Positions 41,001 through 54,102 are shown, counted from the stretch's first letter. The stretch is DNA of 64,000 bases from Isoetes taiwanensis (GCA_021234155.1 JAJEKV010000002.1:36809107-36873106), one strand, 5' to 3'. Made by a program: numbers and translations. Notes: generated from the letters alone by a model not told the origin.

Positions 41001-43680
41001 GGCGGGATCCAAAAAATTCCCCGAGGCAGCCCTTCCCCGGCAGCCCCCCGGGGCCGCGCGACGCTAATGACCACCCTCCCGAAGCCCGGTTCCCCTATCC
41101 GACCGCTGATCCTCGGCCGTGGGCCCCTCTTCGAAGGCCCAAAAGATTCCGATCGGTCCGGAGAACTTGTCAAACCACGGGCCCCCGAGGTCTGGCCTTG
41201 TATAAACCGCAGTTGTTTTGTCGTTCGCACCGGGAGGCTTCTAATGGCAAATCGACCGACAAATCGTCCTAATGGTGAAATTAGCCTAGGGAGCAAGTTA
41301 TAAGGTCGGTTTTGCAAAAGAAAGAAACACTCACGCCCCACCTGCAGTATCCCCGCACCCACATCCTAGGCCAATTGACTACGAAAGTGATGGAAGTGAG
41401 CTACTTTGGCGCTTCTTGGAGGTTGGATGGTCTTCTCGCCACCTGAACTTGGTCCCCGTGGCAATGTCGACGTTTCGAGTCCATTGGCAGAGCCAAATTG
41501 CGATTCCTGAGAGGGGAGGTTGGCGTCCGGCCCCTGTGGCCTTGGGGAGAGGAAATTCGGGGCAAGCAGCTTCCCGGGATTTTAGGGTCCCCGCCTCAAG
41601 GCCAACACCCCCACTCCACGCCAAGTCACGGCCGCAGGTCCCCCTACCGACCGACAAGGAGAGGGCCTCCAAAACGTAAAACCCCGTGGGTTGCCGTGTT
41701 CTAGAAGGGTTTGCATTTTGGGGCCGAGACTTGGTCCTGCTGCACTTGGGACCCGCCGAGAAGCCGCAATGAGAATACGGAGCAAGGGAAACCGACGGGA
41801 GCGGAGTTTGGGCCTGTCCCTCTTCCGATGTGGCAAGTAGAAGTTGGGGGCGCTTTTGCAAGGGCAAGACATTCATAAATTCGCAATTAATGCATTGTAC
41901 TAAAATAAATTCTGATTTTTGCCACCGGATTCCTAATTCATCTCCAAAGACACGTTCCCAATTTTCGAATTTTCTGAGAAGGTCTAGATCAAAGGGTTAG
42001 CTAAGGTCAAAGAAATGGAGGTTGTGGGATCGTTGTACTTGGGGTTGACCTTGGCTGGCTGGACGTTATACTTGGTCTAAGATTGCATTGAGAATATAAG
42101 CATCATAACTATTAGAATGAAGATAAATGATTACGAGAAAAGCATCATAACTACTAGAATGAAGTTAAATGATTACGTAAAAAAACAAAAGACTACTTGC
42201 GGGTTGGGGGTTAGATTTGGTTGCTTGTAATGATGGTTGTGTTTCAGTATCAAGGCATATGGATAGAGAGAATGCCCTTGTTCAACCTGGACTGCTTCCT
42301 AAAGCTATTTGACATGGATGGCATAATTAACTCGTAATAAACTCAATTGGGGCAAGCGGCTTTGGGGGATTTTAGGGTCACCGCCCGGCGCCAACACCCC
42401 CACTCCACGTCAAGACACGGCGCAAGGTCCCGGCCAAATCTGACAAGGAGAGGGCCTCCGAAACGTAAACCCTGTGAGTTGCCAGGTTCTAGAAGGGTTT
42501 TCGTTTTGGGGGCCGAGTTTTGGTCTTCTGGCCACAGAACTTGGTCCCTAGGGCAATGTCGACGTTCTGAGTCCATTGGCAGAGCCAAATTGCAGTTCCG
42601 GAGAGGGGAGGTCGCCCGTCCGTCCCCAGGGCCTTAGGGAGAGGAAATTCGGGGCAAGCAGCTTTCGGGGGGATTTTAGGGTCACCGCTCTGGCGTCAAC
42701 ACCCCCACTCCACGTCAAGACACGGCGCAAGGTTCCGGCCAAATCTGACAAGGAGAGGGCCTCCGAAACGTAAACCATGTGAGTTGCCAGGTTCTAGAAG
42801 GGTTTTCGTTTTGGGGCCGAAGTTTTGGTCTTCGCCACGTAACTTGGTCCCTAGGGCATGTCGACGCGTTCGAGTCCATTGGCAGAGCCAAATTGTAGTT
42901 CCGGAGAGGGGAGGTCGCCCGTCCGGCCCCCCGTGGCCTTAGGGAGAGGAAATTCGGGCAAGCAGGCTTTCGGGGATTTTAGGGTTCGTGGTGCTCAAGG
43001 CCAACACCCCCACTCCACGTCAAGTCACGGCGCAAGGTCCCGGCCGAATCTGACAAGGAGAGGGCCTCCGAAACGTAAACCATGTGGGTTGCCAGGTTCT
43101 AGAAGGGTTTGCGTTTGGGGGGCCGAGTCTTGGTCTGTTGCAGTTGGGACCTGGCCGAGAAGCTGCGGCCGAGAACGCGGAGCAATAGGAACTGACGGAA
43201 CGGAGTTTGGGCCTGTCCTCCTCCCGATGTGGCAATTAGAAGTCGGGGGGCGCTTTTGCAGTGGCAAGACATTCATAAATTCGTAATTAATGCATTGTAC
43301 GAAAATAAATTCTGATTTTTTGCCAGCTGGATTCCTAATTCATCTCCAGCACACAGCCCAATTTTTGGAATTTTTGGAGAAGGTCTAGGTCAAAGGGTTA
43401 GTATTAGAACGGTCGGAACAGCCCGTTGCGGGGCAACCAAGCTGGCACCCTCCCCCAAGTCAAACGAGGCCAGGACCTTGCAGGGATCCCTCACAAGAGG
43501 GGAGAGTCCGGACCCCAGGAGGCGGGATCCAAAAAAGTTCCCGAGGCAGCCCTTTCTGGCAGCGCTCCCCCGGGGGGCCGCACGCTAATGACCACCCTCC
43601 CGGAGCCTGGTTCCCCTATCCGACCGTTGGATCCTCCGTTCAGGGGCCCCTCTTCGGGAAGGCCTCAGGACTGTCTAAAT
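38040..43680. repeat. Tandem array of a 1.1-kb GC-rich unit
   Basis: The anchor CAATGTCGACGT recurs at 38093, 39226, 40348 and 41462, giving periods of 1133, 1122 and 1114 bp. Truncated units follow with anchors at 42554 and 42857. Each full unit contains, in order, the anchor, an AGGAGAGGGCCTCCAAAACG block, a GCAATTAATGCATTGTAC AT-rich block, a TCCCTCACAAGAGGGGAGAG hairpin-like block and TTGTATAAACCG, which could be a TATA element. Units differ mostly by 1-3 base indels. ORFs of up to 229 codons on both strands shift between units and are not conserved. Confidence 0.9.
42005..42340. other. AT-rich interruption in the 1.1-kb array
   Basis: Array homology stops after GGGTTAGCTAAGG and resumes at about 42350 in mid-unit. 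The interruption contains two direct copies of GCATCATAACTA-TAGAATGAAG (about 42109 and 42151). No ORF. Confidence 0.7.
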
Positions 43681-43699
43681 AAGCCTAGGGACAAACTTT

Positions 43700-43985
43700 A
43701 ATGAGCATCACATTTAAAAAAGACGTAAAAAAAAAAATATAAAGTCCATAACGTCGCTATAACAAAATACGTCGCGGAGACGTCGCATGCGACGTCACGT
43801 CGCATGCGACGCTCTGTAATTTTTTTAAACCGCGCGCGGCCGGCTTTCCCGCTCCTTTTCTTTTCGCTTCCTCTTCGAGCTTTTTGGGCGATCTGCGGCG
43901 CTACTACCCTGATCGACCTGCAAGCAACTATTCTAAGGTTAGTACATCATATTTTTTAGATTGAATAGGTTTTTTGGATTGAAAG
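43700..43985. repeat. CGTCGCATGCGACG palindromes and GC-rich flank
   Basis: Two palindromes, GACGTCGCATGCGACGTC (43779-43796) and CGTCGCATGCGACG (43798-43811), follow an A-rich stretch. They are the same motif as at 58.06-58.25 kb, about 14 kb away, and may mark one end of an element that encloses the polypyrimidine tract and the LTR element. Confidence 0.6.
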
Positions 43986-43989
43986 GTGC

Positions 43990-44288
43990 ATGCCTAACCT
44001 AGGTTTTTTGTGTTCTTCATTTTTCTTCTTCTCTTATTTCTTCTCATTTCTTCTCTTCTATTCTTTCCCCTTCCTTTCTTCTTCCCTTCTCTACTTTCCT
44101 TCTCTTCTTTCCTTCTCTTCTTCTCTCTTCTTCTTCTTTTCTTCTTCTCTCATTTCTTCTCATTTCTTCTCTCCTTCTCTCATTTCTCTTCATATTTCTC
44201 TTCTTTTCTTCTCTTCTTTCCCTTCTCTTCTTTCCTTCTCTTCTTTCTTCTTCCCTTCTTCTCTTCTTCTCTCATTTCTTCTCATTTC
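43990..44288 (+). repeat. Polypyrimidine tract, left half
   Basis: Almost pure C/T on the plus strand in TTCTTCTCTTC-like units. It is continued at 55796-56370, being split by the LTR element. Open frames of Phe, Ser and Leu runs are by-products. Confidence 0.9.
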
Positions 44289-45989
44289 TGTGACGTTCCG
44301 GCGATATCGGCTCCGGGGCGTATATTGTCTTTGCCCGCGTCACGCAGCATTGCCACCGGTGGCGTAATGCGCCAGCGTGTCAACCAAGTGGGTAGCCCCT
44401 AGGGGGCAACTTGCTAAGAATGTGCATTAGTATTAATGTGCACATTTTCCAATGTACACATTAATGTGGGCACACATTTCCATGTGGCCACTTGATGCCA
44501 AGTGGGCCATACCCATAGGTGCAATTAATGTGCACATTTTCCAATGTACACATTCATTAATGTGCACACATTTCCATGTGAGCACATTTGGGTGCACACA
44601 TTTCCATGTGGGCACATTTGGCCACCTAGCCCTTAAAGGCAAGTGGGCCCTTTTCCCAATTATCCCACATGCCTAAAGGGGATAATTGGAAACCCTAGCC
44701 AACCCCCTTGTCTATTTAAGTAGGAGAACCCTAACTTGCCCATTTTCGTTTCTAGGGTTTTAGAACTCGCTTTGGTGCCTCAACAAAAAAACCGCCTCTC
44801 GAACTTCTGCCGAGAGGATTGCAATGTTAGTTTCCCTTGATTCAAGCGTTTCAAGCCAGATGGTCGAGCTCAGTCGAGGAGGAACTCAAGGATCAGTATT
44901 TAGGCAATTTAGTAGTCTAAACCCCATTTCAGCCATCGAATCAAGAGGGGTTTAGCCTCTTAAATTGCCCATAGCAGCCCCTCTAGATCTCTAGATAGCA
45001 GATTCTAACTAAAGAACCTAACTCTATGATGTAGATTAGATCTAGTTCTTTAGTTCTCTCAGAAGTATATGTATGATGTATCTCTATGAACTCCTTGTAT
45101 TGGGAAGGGGGTAGAGACCTAAAGCTTTGTAGTTGATGCTCCTAGAGTAGCCTCTCTAGCACACCGTAGATGCGGCCTGTGGCACAAGAGCCACACCAAA
45201 GTTGTGGGTGAAGGGGCCGACCGGGCTTATAAGGAGATTCGTGTTCGACTCTTGAACGATCCCTATGGTGTGTTAGTGCCGCCGGGATCATTGTGACTAG
45301 GTCTAATGGCTTGCCACCGCGCGTGTGGGCAAGGCATGGGCTCGACACTCGTGAGGTAGTGGATATGACCTTCCATTGAGTTCAAGTCCCGAATACGGGC
45401 AAAGGGCCCTCTAGTCACCTTGAGTCAAAGATGTAGATCTCTCGGAGGGAGTGATCCCTACCTGCCCCATCGGAACTGGGGAGATGAAACCCAGGAATAG
45501 CCCTTTGGCTATGCATCCGGCGGGCTACAGTCAGGTCCCAACACTTTTCAGCCTACTCTGCAAAGTGTGCACAGGAGGGGCGGATGGAGTGGACAACCCT
45601 AAGCCATGTTCTTATGCCAGCCAAATCCATTGCCATGAATTACATGCGCAATGAACTGAGACCCAAGCCGCCGCCCTCCCTTTGAGTCTGAGCCTTGGGT
45701 AGGATTTCCTCTATGCATTGTGCTGATCATTGTCTTTTGCAGATGTGATGTGCCACCCAGAAGGGTGGGTATATGTGTTGCTCTTATATACTGACATGTA
45801 TGTTTACGCTTCCGCAGCTAGGTAGGCCCTGAGGGAGACGGGGTACAATGACCCTTTCACTCTTCCCACTGGAACCCGTCACGGTTGCAGTGTTATGTGA
45901 AGGGCCCTGTATCGGCATGGAGCTGGTATGGGGGAAGAACTCCTGTTTGTATACGGTGAGTGCACCGTATGCGAGTAGGGGACGTCACA
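44289..45989 (+). repeat. 5' LTR of the non-coding element, 1701 bp
   Basis: Starts TGTGACGTTCC and ends GGGGACGTCACA. Near the start lies a cluster of sub-repeats of TGTGCACATTTTCCAATG and CACACATTTCCATGTG (44430-44610). A TATA-like CTATTTAAG at about 44711 followed by AGGAGAACCCTAAC could be the promoter. The AACCCTAA segment is telomere-motif-like but single. Confidence 0.9.
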
Positions 45990-45990
45990 G

Positions 45991-46002
45991 TGGTATCAGA
46001 GC
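45991..46002 (+). promoter_or_regulatory. Primer binding site for initiator-Met tRNA
   Basis: TGGTATCAGAGC starts one base after the 5' LTR and is complementary to the 3' end of plant initiator methionine tRNA including its CCA. The same 12 bases follow the LTR at 62722. Confidence 0.9.
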
Positions 46003-46223
46003 AATGTTCTTGGAGACCAAGAGCAAAGCACTGACCATGCTCCCAGTAGTACTAACTTGATAGGATCCTCAAACCTCCCACTAACTTGATAGGATCCTCA
46101 AACCTCGAGTAGCGGGAAATTTTTTTCCTGGGGTAGAGCTAGTAATTATCTAAGATTAGGATAATTAGAGAACATAGGCACTTAAGAGATCCTACTAAAT
46201 TTCAGGCACTCTTGGCCAATGAC

Positions 46224-47313
46224 TCCAAGAGTGCGCCAGGAGCATGTTAGGTTCAGACCTAATGGCCCTCTCGCGCACTCTTAGAGTAGTCACCCCATAT
46301 GAACCCTAGAACTTGGCCTTAGGAACTCCAAATGGTAAAATAAAAGATGAAATCCCAATCAAAAAGCTCGAAATAGCTAGAATTATATGTTAAAACATCG
46401 AAAAACATTATACAAGTCACTTTTGAACACGATTCCAAGAGTGCGCCAGAGTATAGTTAGGTCCCGACCTAACCCCCCCTCACAAGACTCTTAGAGTCAT
46501 CCCTAAAAGTGACCTCAAAAATTGATCATAACTTACTCAAATGGTAAAGGTAATAATAGAATCTTGTTTATAATGATTAAATTAGTGGGAAACGATGTTA
46601 AATTGTGTAAAGGGGATAAGTTTAGAGCGAAAGGGACAACACCTCTAAGAATGCGCCAGGCATAGTTAGGTCTGGACCTAATACCCTCCTCCTCAAGATG
46701 CTTAGAGGGGTTCGAGAGAAAATAGTTGAAGAAGACCTAGCTTCGATTCGAGATATGGAGGATTTCATCAACAAACCAAGAAATTAAGCAAGGCGAGATG
46801 GAGGTCGTGGCAACACTTGAAGACTCATTGGCGCACGCCCACGCAAAAGACACCGAGAGACATGAGATCGGGCGGCACATCAAGAGGACAGATAAATAGA
46901 ACACAAGTCGCTTTTTGTAACTAACAGTTTATATGTGATGTATGAAAATTTCAATAATAAAGATATATAGTCGCTTAAAAATGTGTATTCATTAGGTACA
47001 AAATCCGAGCAAATGCGATATTTTGACCAATCGATTTCCAAGAGTGCGCCAGAGCATAGTTAGGTCCCAACCTAACCCCCTCTCACAAGACTCTTAGAGT
47101 CATCCAACCAACTGGGGCCTTGATTAGCCCTACTTGCTCCAAACGTAGTAATAAACAAAGAAACTTGCATTTAGGAAGAAAACTAATAGGAATTTACCCC
47201 TCCCAAATGGATTCTTGGCATCCATTAGGCGTAGATAGGCCAATGATTTCCAAGAGTGCGCCAGAGGCCACTTAGGTCCCAACCTAACACCCCCTCAAGC
47301 AAGACTCTTAGAG
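46224..47313 (+). repeat. Five copies of a two-stem hairpin motif
   Basis: Copies lie at 46224-46286, 46434-46497, 46642-46708, 47038-47100 and 47250-47313. In each, an outer stem (AAGAGT with ACTCTT) encloses GCGCCAG, an inner stem-loop (TTAGGT, a 3-4 base loop, ACCTAA) and a C-rich strand. Copy 1 extends the outer stem to AAGAGTGCGC/GCGCACTCTT. Copy 3 uses CCTCTAAG/CTTAGAGG instead. Sequence between the copies is not repeated. The position just behind the primer binding site is where retroelement RNAs carry packaging or dimerisation signals, but that role is inference. Confidence 0.8.
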
Positions 47314-47319
47314 ACGCCC

Positions 47320-50300
47320 AATTTTTCAAACCCCATAACTTGAGCTACAGAGCTCCAAATCGCTTGAAATTTGTTGCAATAGGACCGTTAAACAGCCTAG
47401 AATCCATTTATGACCTCAAATTAGGCTAGAAATGTCAAACTTTAGCTCAAAATGACCAAAATTGCTCAAACCCTTGAATTGTTTTTCCAAACTATGGTTT
47501 GTTTGTAAATAGAAGCATACCCCATTAGTACCACAAGTATTGCTCTCGCCCAAAGCTGATGCCTTACCCCAAGGTAGAAGTGCCCAAGAACACCCCTTTG
47601 TTATAGTCATCTAAACCTCAAAGATAGCAACCAAGTCCAACTGTTGGTACATCACCTCCGCCATGCCAAAAGCATAAACATTGACCTAATTTTGTGTCCT
47701 TCTAATAGAGTTTGACCTATACAAAACCACATTCACACTCCCTATTGCCGATACCTAGAAAGGAGCTAGAGTCTAGAGCTGCCCAAGTCACTCCGTGGTG
47801 TAGAGATTGGACCCCCAAACCAACTTTGCTAGGACCTTAGAGTATGCCTCAAACATCGTGGAGGTCCCGCAAAACAAACCCTCATTTCATGCCATACCAC
47901 ACGCCCTAATGTCCATAGACTTGTAGATTAAAGAGATGTCTCCAATAATGCTGCTCGAGCCATCTTGCTTGCTTATAGAGCCCAAAAAGGTAGGAGAGCC
48001 CTTCAAGTAGACCCTTAGACTCTAGGATATACGAGAGTTGCTTTCAAGCACAGGCCGAGCCACGCATTTGAGCCGAGAGGCGAACTTTTGAAGACATCAA
48101 GGTCCCACCGATGTACAAACAGATAAGAAGAGGAGACCGGCGCGCACTCCAAGAGAGGGAAGCACAACGACAAACACCTCAACCGACAAACGAGTAGAAC
48201 AGACACCACCGACCTATCATCAATCTCCATCAAATGGGAAGAATATTGGTAACCAACGGCACCAAGAATGTTCTAGATGTCAACCTCCCGGCTACCACGT
48301 CCACGAGCTCACATCAGAAAGAGGATCTCAACGCCTTCACCAACTCGACGCGACATGAGTTTCAAATGGAAGAACGCGAGACAACAAAATACGTACAGAA
48401 GATGTTAGGCATCGATGTCGCTTAGCATCACGAAGCTAGGGCCGAGGGCATAATCTTCCGAGAGGAGACAACTCATGGCGACATAGGAGCCGTATAGAAA
48501 CCGGAGGGAAGATCACCACGACCTTGCAGCCCAGCAGCTCAAAGCGCAACGCCAACAAAAGGAGTAACCAAGCTAGGCAACCACAAAGCACCTAAGGCTG
48601 ACCAAGATGAGCCTCCAGCCCCTTGCACCAAAGAGGAGAACTTTCATCGGTTCCAAAAAGGTAGGAGACCATGAGAGGGAGGAGACGATATCAAGGAACA
48701 TTTCCGACTTCGGGCCCTCAGACGCACTAGGGGCAAGACCAAGGAGGAGAATATTCTGCTCAAACAGAATTCGGACCCGTGAACACCTAGAAACCAAAGG
48801 AAGGATTCGGCTTTACTACGCCCAGCAAGGAGTGCATCAATGGTTAGGACCCAAAGGACGGAGGAGACGACCCAGCCAAAGCCAGGTAGAAATCACGCAA
48901 AGGCTTACCCAGAAGGAGCTACGGTAAAGTGCAATGGAGATGACCACACTTCCGTGCACAGTGAGAGCCACCCCGAATGAAGCAAAGCCCAAGCAACAGA
49001 GTCGACTCGTAAATTCAACCCGCTGGGGAATGACAATGCCCGCCACACCGACCACGATCTCGAGCTCAAGACATTCAAGAATGCCCGACTGCAACAGCCA
49101 GGTGACCCTACTCAAGCTCGATCAATGGCACCGCAATCAGCAATCTTGCAACAACACACCGCATGTAGGGACGTGAGCGGTTACCGCATTCCTCGCGACG
49201 AACATACACAACAAGGAGGAGCATCTTTTTCAAGGGATCACATCGACGAACACTCTTCGCAACTTGAGGTGATCAGCTCGGATCAGACATAAAGCTCAAC
49301 AATAGTAGCAGCATCTCAAGGAATCCCGGAGTCAACCTGAACGAAGAAGATGCAGCAAAACCGAAGAATCAAATGCGATAGGAGGAAGGGAAAACCTAGA
49401 GGAGTATAAATAATTAGGTAGATCTTCGTAGTTGTTTTGCAAAAGTGGATGAATTAAAATCCCAATGTAAATGCGTATATGTCTATTGTATATCTAGGAT
49501 GTCCACATATATAGTGGAGAAACATGGGTTTAAAGTCATGTTTTACTTGATTTAGCGCTTTAGATCGTGAAGCTCCTTCACTTCACTACCAAAGGAGGAA
49601 GCAAGGAGGCACAACTATAGCCCAAGATCAAAATGGAAGAGCAACTACGAGGGAGAAACGACGAGAGGCCAAGCAAACCTTCAACTCCAAACACTTCGAA
49701 ATGCCCCGCTCAAGCGTAAGACCGCCGCCACCCAATGTTAGAATAAGAGACAACACCGATCATGTCAAGATCATCAACGCTGCACCAGACATCGCCGTAT
49801 AACACTACCTCTTGTAGCAAAGGGCAGACTTGACGAACTTATGACATGAGTGGCCTCAACAATGGAAGGAGGAACACCCCGACATCAACGAGCCAACTAA
49901 GAAGGCAACATCTCGACGACCATAATCCCACCTTGTGGTAATATAGGGTGATGCGCTATGACACGGTATTAGATGGAGATGCACTTACGAAAAGGCACCG
50001 CGATGAGGAGACATGCCTCCAACAACTAGGGTGACGGCTTCACGTACTCCTACCAAGAATTAGAAGAGAAGAAGCCGACCATATCTCCGACATGTGGCAC
50101 GCCAAACGCCCAAGGTAGAAGCATTCGACACCTTAACGACAAGGATAGCAACTGAAGCACCTTCGCAAAAAGAGAGTTCAAGATAATAGCCAAGCTATTC
50201 AACGACAAGAGTATATCTAAGGCGTGTACTTCTTCAACTCAAGGGTCAAGCCGCGCGATATAAGGATCCATCATCCCGGCCAATATAGCCAGCCAGGAGG

Positions 50301-53300
50301 AGAGCCATGATGCTTTACTTGCCGAGAGACCGACATGCATAGAGGGACAAAGGTCGAACTCGAAAGCCGGAGAAGTGCTAGCAACCGACTTCTTCCACGA
50401 GCTCCCTAGAGGCAACAGGAGGACCAAAACCAAGAGCACAATCAAAGCCACCGGAGGGTACCTCAAGGCAAGAAGACGATAGCACCGGGAACGGTTAACG
50501 CCCAAGCCATGCGATCGAGGGGATCAAACGAGGAAGTTTGGAAGCTCGATGGAGAACCAACTAGGTGAGGCGAAGCCGATGACTTGCACGCTGCCTTGCA
50601 TGCAACTTGGTGAACCCAAGGATGAACGATTCAAAGAACAACCGAAGAGAAACAACCCCGCAGGAGTATAGCCAAAGGAATCGCCAAGACACCCTCAAGA
50701 GACGCCCAAATAGCTTCAAGTATCATGAAGGGGGAACAATTATTGCCCGAGAACAGATCAAGAAGCGTGACATCGAAATGTCTGAGCATCAACGACAAGC
50801 ACACCTTAGTTAGAATGTGATGCAAAGCGGTTGTGCCATAGCCGACAAACGCCTGAGGGCCCAAGTATTTCAACAAGTTACCCCGGGTATGAGCCGACGC
50901 AAAATAGGAGGATATAGATCGCCAACACCATTGCACCGGAGGAACACCGGATGACATTGCCAAGGAGTAGGTGCGCAACTCAAGGGAGGCACAAGGGAGA
51001 CCTAATAGCTCTAGTAGTATAATTGTAATTATGTAAGCTATATGTTTTGCATGTATAGTTCCCTTTGTTATTCCTTCCCTCCCATAGCGTAATGCATCAA
51101 AGGAAGAGATGTTATGCAAGTTGCGTGGGTGAAGCAATCAACATCGTCAACACTCTTCGGGCAACTCGACGTATGAGGCATCGATGGAGTCGAAGAAACA
51201 ATATCGGATACTGAGTCGTCCTTTAGCTGCCAAGACAAAGAGTTCAAGATGAAAGATCTCTTTCAACGGCGCCACCTTCAGGCTTTTGAAAAGCGGCATG
51301 GAAGATTTCAAGTGATCAACTACGCCATCAAAGCCACCAGCAATGAGAGGCTCCTAGCGAACAACGTCAACCTCTACTTCAAAGAGCAGCCACTGTCAAG
51401 GAGACCGGGCATCGAAGCGACTTCGAAGAACGTTACCTTGCTCCTTCAAGCAGGCAACGAGCGGATGAGCTTCTAGCAAGCTCAAAGATCTAAGGCCACG
51501 GGGCCTAGTAGGTTAAATGTATGGATGGTAACATCCATATTGGGATTAGAAGGCATTTCCAGATATTCTCGCTGAAAGGATTGCCCCAATATTGAGCTAA
51601 GCGTCAAGATTGGGAAGGAAATGCATAGGAGTAACTATAATTATACACGATTGTTAACAGACATCCAATGTATTGAAACCACTTGGTGAGATTGATCTCC
51701 TCACTAAGAAGGAATCATTACTAGGATAATTGTTGACCATGTATAAATCTAGTATCTCCTAAAGAATAATCCAACTGAAAGAAAAGAAGTAATCTAACAA
51801 GTCCGGCCAACTTGTTACGATGACATCAATTCGATTGGTAGGAATATTCCAAGAGTTTAAATAACTAAGAAAGGGGGAATCTCTAGAATAATAAAATAAT
51901 AGTACATGCAAGGTACATCTAAAATAAGAATTATAGTAATCAAATAGTCTTTTGAGACAAAAGGAATTGTCATGATGACAAAACCTTGTGGTTTAGAATC
52001 GTTCTAACTAAGTAGGTAACCCATGCGAAATAAGAAGCGTATAACCTCTTAAGGGGAGAGAATAGATATGACGCTGTGTACAACGCCATTGAAGGGGTGC
52101 AGACCAATTTCTTTTCAAGAAAGTGGGAGGGCTCAATCTTATGATTGAACGCATTTTGTATCGAATTGACCGACCAGAATAGAGTTCACTCCGCAATGGC
52201 CGGGCTTAATAGAGCGTAAAATAGATAGATACCTTAGGCTCAGAGGCCTTCAACGTATGACCGACGTAGTAGCTAACTACACCAATGAAGTGGAGCAAAA
52301 CTATGGGAGCAATGCAACCACCAAGTCATCTCCAAAGTACTCAACGCCACCAATGGGTGGATGCGTCTAGCCTTAGGTAAGGTGTGCATGTATTATAAGC
52401 TTTAATGTGTCTTATTGATAAGTTAAATATAGATCCTAATAACCGCATAGAAATTGTTGCATGTATATGTATCATAGGGAAATAAGTTAAATAACAACGA
52501 TAATGTGAGGTAGCATGTTAATTGATCCTTCGCAAGGACGCAATTCCTTCCAAGGATAGCTATATGACCCCTGGGTCCTTATAAATATAGATAGAAAATA
52601 GAATTGATATACTTAAGTATATCTTAGGGATATATTTCCAAGGGTAATGCAGACCCAAGGAAGAGAATAAGAAGCACATCTAATTCTTGTGTATGATAAT
52701 TAAAACCTTGTCTATGTAACAATAGGTCTAAGTAGGGTTATTGTTTAAATAATCGCGATCTAAAAGTCGCTAAATATTGCAAAGCTTAGAGTAAATTTAA
52801 TTGTACTATCGGAAGTAATATATCCAATACTATGATAATGTTAATTCATAAATATTACCTTAGGGTAATTATGTTAATCACATGCATTAAGGGAGCCGTA
52901 AAAAAAAAAAAAAAAAAAAAAAATCGTGCATGTCGATTTGTGTTTAGATTAGTTTCATGTGTAGTTAAGATTAATCACAAGATGCAACCTATGCTTGGTA
53001 TGGATTGCATGCGTTGTTACCGATGATGAGACCACTACTGCGATCTCTAGGGCGGGTGTAATGTCAATGTAGGCATGACCGCTTTCCACCGGACGAAAGT
53101 GGAAGGTAGATTAGAAAGTCTACTTCTGTCCCACGGAAGTAGATGACCTCGAGAGAAAGGAGGTCATTAAGGAATGCATTGATAGGAAAGGCACCTTTAG
53201 CCCCATATATGCTTTGATAGGAGGAATCTATCCTTCACGCCCCCACGCCGAAGGATATCCTCCACGCCGGGCAACTAGAGGTGTAGGCATGAGCGCATAT

Positions 53301-54049
53301 AGGCATATAGGCCGCCTCCACGGCCATAATGGAAGATCCACCCTCTTCCTACGCCGGGAGATTAGCCATGCATCCATGTAGATAGGTGGGGTGGTCACCA
53401 TATAACCAAAATTTTTTGTAATAATTAATAATAGGTAGTGTCGACCTGCAGGCCAATAGAGCGCTCCGGAGGGCAAGGAGGTCGAACTACGAAGGCTTGC
53501 AACACAAATTTTGTTATAATGTGTTGCAAGGGATGAAGGGTACCTTAGAAGTGTAAATTTTGTATGAAATTGATAAACTTTGATAAACTTAAATGTTGTA
53601 TTAAGTAAGGTTAATAATTACCTTGCGTGGATTAAGTTATGATGTGATAAGTTAATAGGATAACGAAATAGTAATGTCTTAAACATTACCTTAGAGTAAT
53701 TCTAATAATTAAGATAGTAAGTATGTAATTATAGATATTGTAAAATTAATGCAGGATTTTAAGGTGTAAGACCCAAACACAAATTTTGTTGGAATGTGTT
53801 GCAAGGAATGAAGAGTACCTTAAATAATAATTGTATATGAAAGTGTTAAATTGTGATAAACTAAATGTTGTGATAATAGAAACTAATAAGTACCTTATTT
53901 TAGTAGAAGTTACTTAATTGACAACTTATTTGATAATGTAATGGCGAATAATGATTTAAAAAATATTATCTTAAGGTAATCGTAATAAATGTGTAAGTAT
54001 TATAGTAGTATATCGTATGCATCGTTGATTGCAAAAGTAGGAAGATTCC
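47320..54049 (+). other. Non-coding interior of the LARD-like element
   Basis: The first part (to about 51.5 kb) is purine- and AC-rich on the plus strand. The second part is AT-rich with an A23 run near 52900. Two diverged direct copies beginning ACAAATTTTGTT..AATGTGTTGCAAGG lie at 53508-53640 and 53778-53900. I checked for RT, integrase and RNase H motifs and saw none. Plus-strand ORFs at 48234, 48607, 48934 and 50607 are short and unlike known proteins. Confidence 0.6.
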
Positions 54050-54102
54050 AAGGTGGGGAGAACTACGATGTCGCGACAAAGATCATTTCAAGGTGGGGAG
54101 AA
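54050..54102 (+). promoter_or_regulatory. Polypurine tract, present twice
   Basis: AAGGTGGGGAGAA lies directly before the 3' LTR (54090-54102). A second copy, AAGGTGGGGAGAACT, lies 40 bases upstream (54050-54062). The proximal copy is in the proper place to prime plus-strand DNA. The distal one could be a duplicate or secondary primer. Confidence 0.8.

Noticed and set aside
38041-41886. ORFs of 100-229 codons on both strands of the 1.1-kb array
   Set aside because: They change length and frame between units because of small indels, and no protein-level conservation is visible.
43990-44402. Phe/Ser-rich membrane-like proteins in the polypyrimidine tract (also 55753-56368)
   Set aside because: Any C/T-only sequence gives Phe, Ser, Leu and Pro codons. 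Overlapping frames of similar length show this is composition, not coding.
50631-51137. 168-codon minus-strand ORF in the LARD interior as a gene
   Set aside because: No domain, no coding support, antisense to the element, and length within what chance allows in this composition.
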